NCBI GenBank assembly: GCA_003342815.1
Contig: PTEX01000029.1
Span: 63,576 to 127,575 of the forward strand
Length of the DNA: 64,000 nucleotides
Source: Eudromia elegans
Lineage: Eukaryota; Chordata; Aves; Tinamiformes; Tinamidae
Direction: 5' to 3'
Shown here: positions 61,112 to 64,000 of the stretch, piece by piece
Layout: each line of letters begins with the position of its first letter
Numbering within the stretch: the stretch's first letter is position 1
Notes under the pieces: generated by a model
The model's database searches: none
Told to the model about the DNA's origin: nothing
What the model saw: the letters and a program-made list of their open reading frames with translations, nothing else
Made by a program: the position numbers and the translations under genes

Positions 61112-61180
61112 GATTGCTAGGGAAGATGTTTACATGGGGGATTGCTAGGGAAGATGTTTCCCTTCCCCTAGGAAGGGAAA
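61112..61180. repeat. Direct repeat (28-bp period) plus hairpin
   Basis: The 20-mer GATTGCTAGGGAAGATGTTT occurs at 61112-61131 and 61140-61159. It is followed by a perfect 10-bp stem (TTTCCCTTCC 61157-61166, GGAAGGGAAA 61171-61180) with loop CCTA. Confidence 0.92.
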
Positions 61181-64000
61181 TTATGTGCATGGAGATTGCT
61201 AAAATAAAATATCCCTCGTCTGTAACCTGACACCTTTTTTGGTGGAAGCATTTGTGAGAATCTACAAAGAGTATGTGATAATAGATTCAATTAATTTAAA
61301 TTATTACATGTCTAATGCACATATTAACAGGGCAGGAAGAAACTTGAATTGTGGTTCCGATTTCATCCTATCTTCTTAATTGTATGTGCAGTAACACCAC
61401 ACCTTGACATTTGCAAAGTGACATCAGATCACCCGGAGTTTGAAATGTGATTCCCAGCCAATGATTACATAAAATTAAACTGCTGCATAAGTTTAAAAGC
61501 TGCATTTGAAATTTGACAGAGGATAACCACTACATCAAGAGACAAATAATTAAGAACATCATTAGTACTTTCTAGTTTATTAAAAAATAAATTGGAACAA
61601 GAAAGAATAATGTCTTCATCACTGTGTGGTCATACTTTCTTGTTTGTTTAATGTGTTTGTAGGTACTATTTTGAGCATTTCCATCAGCTGCATAGTAGCA
61701 GACTTAACAAAAAGGTAAACTATAAATCACTCTGGGTGTTAGAGCTGACAGCTGTAAATAAATACAGCTGACAGATCAAATAGCTGTTCATTGACAGTAT
61801 GTGGTCTAAATGTGTTAAACAATGTGTGGACTCAGCAGTTTGGGATTAGTTNAGCAAATAAATCACAAAGTAGTGCTGTGATCCAGCAAAAAAGCACAAT
61901 GCCTGTGTATCCCTAGTATGCATTGTTGTTAATATTGGAACGGGTCAGTGTAGCACTATGTGAAAATATAATTTTGCCACTGTTTGCAGAGTCCTGGCTC
62001 TAAGAGTGAGAGAGCGTCATTCATCTTGCCCAGATTTACCGTTAGTGAGATGTCAAAGAATACAAGATTTTGANTACTTGGTGAGTAGAGATGAATTATA
62101 TACTTGGCAGAATCAGAGGGTTTATAACAGAAGGTATTAATTTTACATCAGTTTGGATTATAATAATGGCATAGCATTACTGAATAGCACACCAAACTTG
62201 AGATAGATGTGAAATTTTCAATATTTTGGTTTACTGTATTTAGCAAGAATACCTAAACCTGAAAGAAAAATTGGCAGTAGACAATGAGAAAAAGCCTGGA
62301 CAGATAAAGGGATTGCAGCTCTGAAGCAGCAATACTTTGGATGTTGTAGATGAAATATCTATTAAAACAAGTGAGTAGTCTAATAATTTTTCTTGTTTAG
62401 TGCTTTCATTCATATTCTCCAATAATATATATGCAATAATCATCTGTAAAGAAACAATTGAGACATATTTTGAATTGGTAGTGTTGAATTCNTGTTGAAT
62501 TGGTAAAGGATAATTCTAAAGTCATTGCATACAAATCCGGTAATAATAAATAAAGAGAAAAGGTTATATGCTAGCACAATTACTAAGAAATTCTTCCCTA
62601 GTCTTCTTTTTCCTTGTCCCTTTATTGTACTTAAGTCTTATAGTTTGGCTCTACCACAGAAACCTCTGATGTGTATAACTGATAGTCTTCTGTTTGGGTA
62701 ACAAAGGAGGTTCTCATTCCCTCTAAAATTTGTTGTGAACTGGGGCACAGTTCAGTTCTTCTGTCCATCTAATGTCGAGTGACCTGCTGTACTAAATGTG
62801 TTGCATCTTAGTGGAGAATAACAAGATTTTTACTTTGCCTGTAGCTTCCCTTACCTAGGTCCAGAATGCAAAGACTGAGGCACTGAGAGGAGATAGAGGT
62901 GTGAGTGTAGAAGCAGCTGGAAAAAATCTTAATTTTTGTGCATTTTCTGCCTAATGTAATATGATTAGTCAAGGTCAGGACTCTTAATTGTCAGTGAAAT
63001 GGAGAACAGGTTTGTTTGTTACTTACATGTGAACTAGTCCAAGACCCTTCTGTCATCAGCCTGGTTCCATCGCCAAGAATACACCTTATTTCTTGTGAAT
63101 ATCCTATGACATCCATCTTACGCTATGAACACCTCTACAGGCCAGATCCTCAGCTTGTGTAAATCCCTTCTGTAAGTCATTGAATCTTTAGTGGTTTATG
63201 CTTATGCTATTTGCTTTATGCCAGATAAGCGTGTTTCTTAGTGTTGACAAGTATCTTATTAAGCAAATTCAACATTCATATNTTATCAGTTTGTGTTATT
63301 ATTATTTTTGCACAGTAAGATAGAAATGTGATGACCTTATGAAATTCTCCTATTTGTACAAACTGCAGAGCATACAAACAAGTAAATGAAGCTGCCTGAA
63401 AAAAACTCTGGGACAAAAGTTCTCTTTTCAGCCTTCAGCTGCTAAGAATTTGAGTTCTTATATGTATATTTGTTTAAAAGGCCTTTGATGGTTTTTGGAT
63501 TATTCTTTTTTACCCTTCTTCCAAAAGAGATGACTGCAAATAAGGGGTAAAATAAAAAGGTGGATAATTATAGAATTCGTAGTGTTCACAGAATTCTAGG
63601 TGTTCCTGCCTAGGCTGTTTTAGATGATGACTCTCCAGGAACTTATTTTCACAATGTATAAGGCAGAAATGTAATTTATGTAAACAGTTATGCTTCAATG
63701 CTGAACACATTTGAAGCCAACAGGAGTTTCTCAATNGCTCTTATTTTAGATCTGCAAAATATGGGTTGTGAGAGAGAAAAGGTCCCAGAATATCGATCAT
63801 TAACCATTTGAACTCTGCCTTTGTGATTTCATTGCTGTGTGGGATATATAGTCCCTCTCAAGTGCACTGAGATTCTTTAGTCTTTTCTCCAGCAACTGGT
63901 GGTCTCATAAACAGGTCAGCCCTTTCTTTGGTGCTTTTCTTCATTATTACTGGTATTTGCAGAGTTGTATGAGAGGAAATATTGCAGGTCCTTTTAAGCA

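Larger units (their letters stand above)
59111..64000. other. No gene recognised
   Basis: About 4.9 kb upstream of CCZ1. I found no exon chain and no known protein segment; in particular I looked for EF-hand (oncomodulin/parvalbumin) coding blocks because OCM is the neighbour in human. The sequence is AT-rich apart from 59590-60560, which carries a 40-bp minisatellite, and it holds a short direct repeat plus hairpin near 61112-61180. It may be intergenic or an intron of a gene outside the window. Confidence 0.6.

Noticed and set aside
59111-64000. Oncomodulin/parvalbumin gene expected from human synteny next to CCZ1
   Set aside because: No EF-hand coding block (DxDxDG) was found on either strand by eye.

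Overview
This is a stretch of vertebrate nuclear genome, most likely from a bird. Genes are split into small GT-AG exons, promoters are CpG islands, and the interspersed repeats I can recognise are all CR1-type LINE pieces (3' tails related to ATTCTATGATTCT and one reverse-transcriptase fragment). Introns are compact: PMS2 spans about 10 kb here against roughly 36 kb in human. A non-avian reptile is not excluded. Scattered single N bases come from the assembly.

Layout from left to right: a CpG island (about 1-1000) and EIF2AK1 (HRI kinase, + strand, 15 coding exons, 794-16195); ANKRD61 (- strand, 3 exons) nested antisense in EIF2AK1 intron 11; AIMP2 (- strand, 4 exons, 19912-16659), tail-to-tail with EIF2AK1; a 383-bp bidirectional promoter; PMS2 (+ strand, 15 exons, 20296-30707); a short CpG-island promoter with a candidate RFX X-box, then RSPH10B (+ strand, 19 coding exons, 31754-45718); CCZ1 (- strand, 15 exons, 58781-46649), tail-to-tail with RSPH10B; and about 5 kb beyond the CCZ1 CpG island with no gene that I recognise but several tandem repeats. 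Every exon chain was built by hand from splice sites, reading phase and remembered family proteins. All six frames stay open, at about 642, 422, 316, 871, 906 and 474 residues, close to the human lengths I recall (630, 418, 320, 862, 870, 482).

The gene order CCZ1-RSPH10B-PMS2-AIMP2-EIF2AK1/ANKRD61 matches human 7p22.1. The genes do not form one pathway: EIF2AK1 is a stress kinase acting on eIF2alpha, AIMP2 is a multi-synthetase scaffold, PMS2 is the MutLalpha mismatch-repair endonuclease subunit, RSPH10B is a ciliary radial-spoke MORN protein, and CCZ1 is half of the RAB7 exchange factor. What links them is architecture: one nested gene, one shared promoter and two convergent 3' ends. I found no undescribed biological system. 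The most useful leads are the Tyr-His in place of the heme-ligating Cys-Pro of HRI, the RSPH10B X-box and frame-neutral exons, and an exact 40-bp minisatellite.
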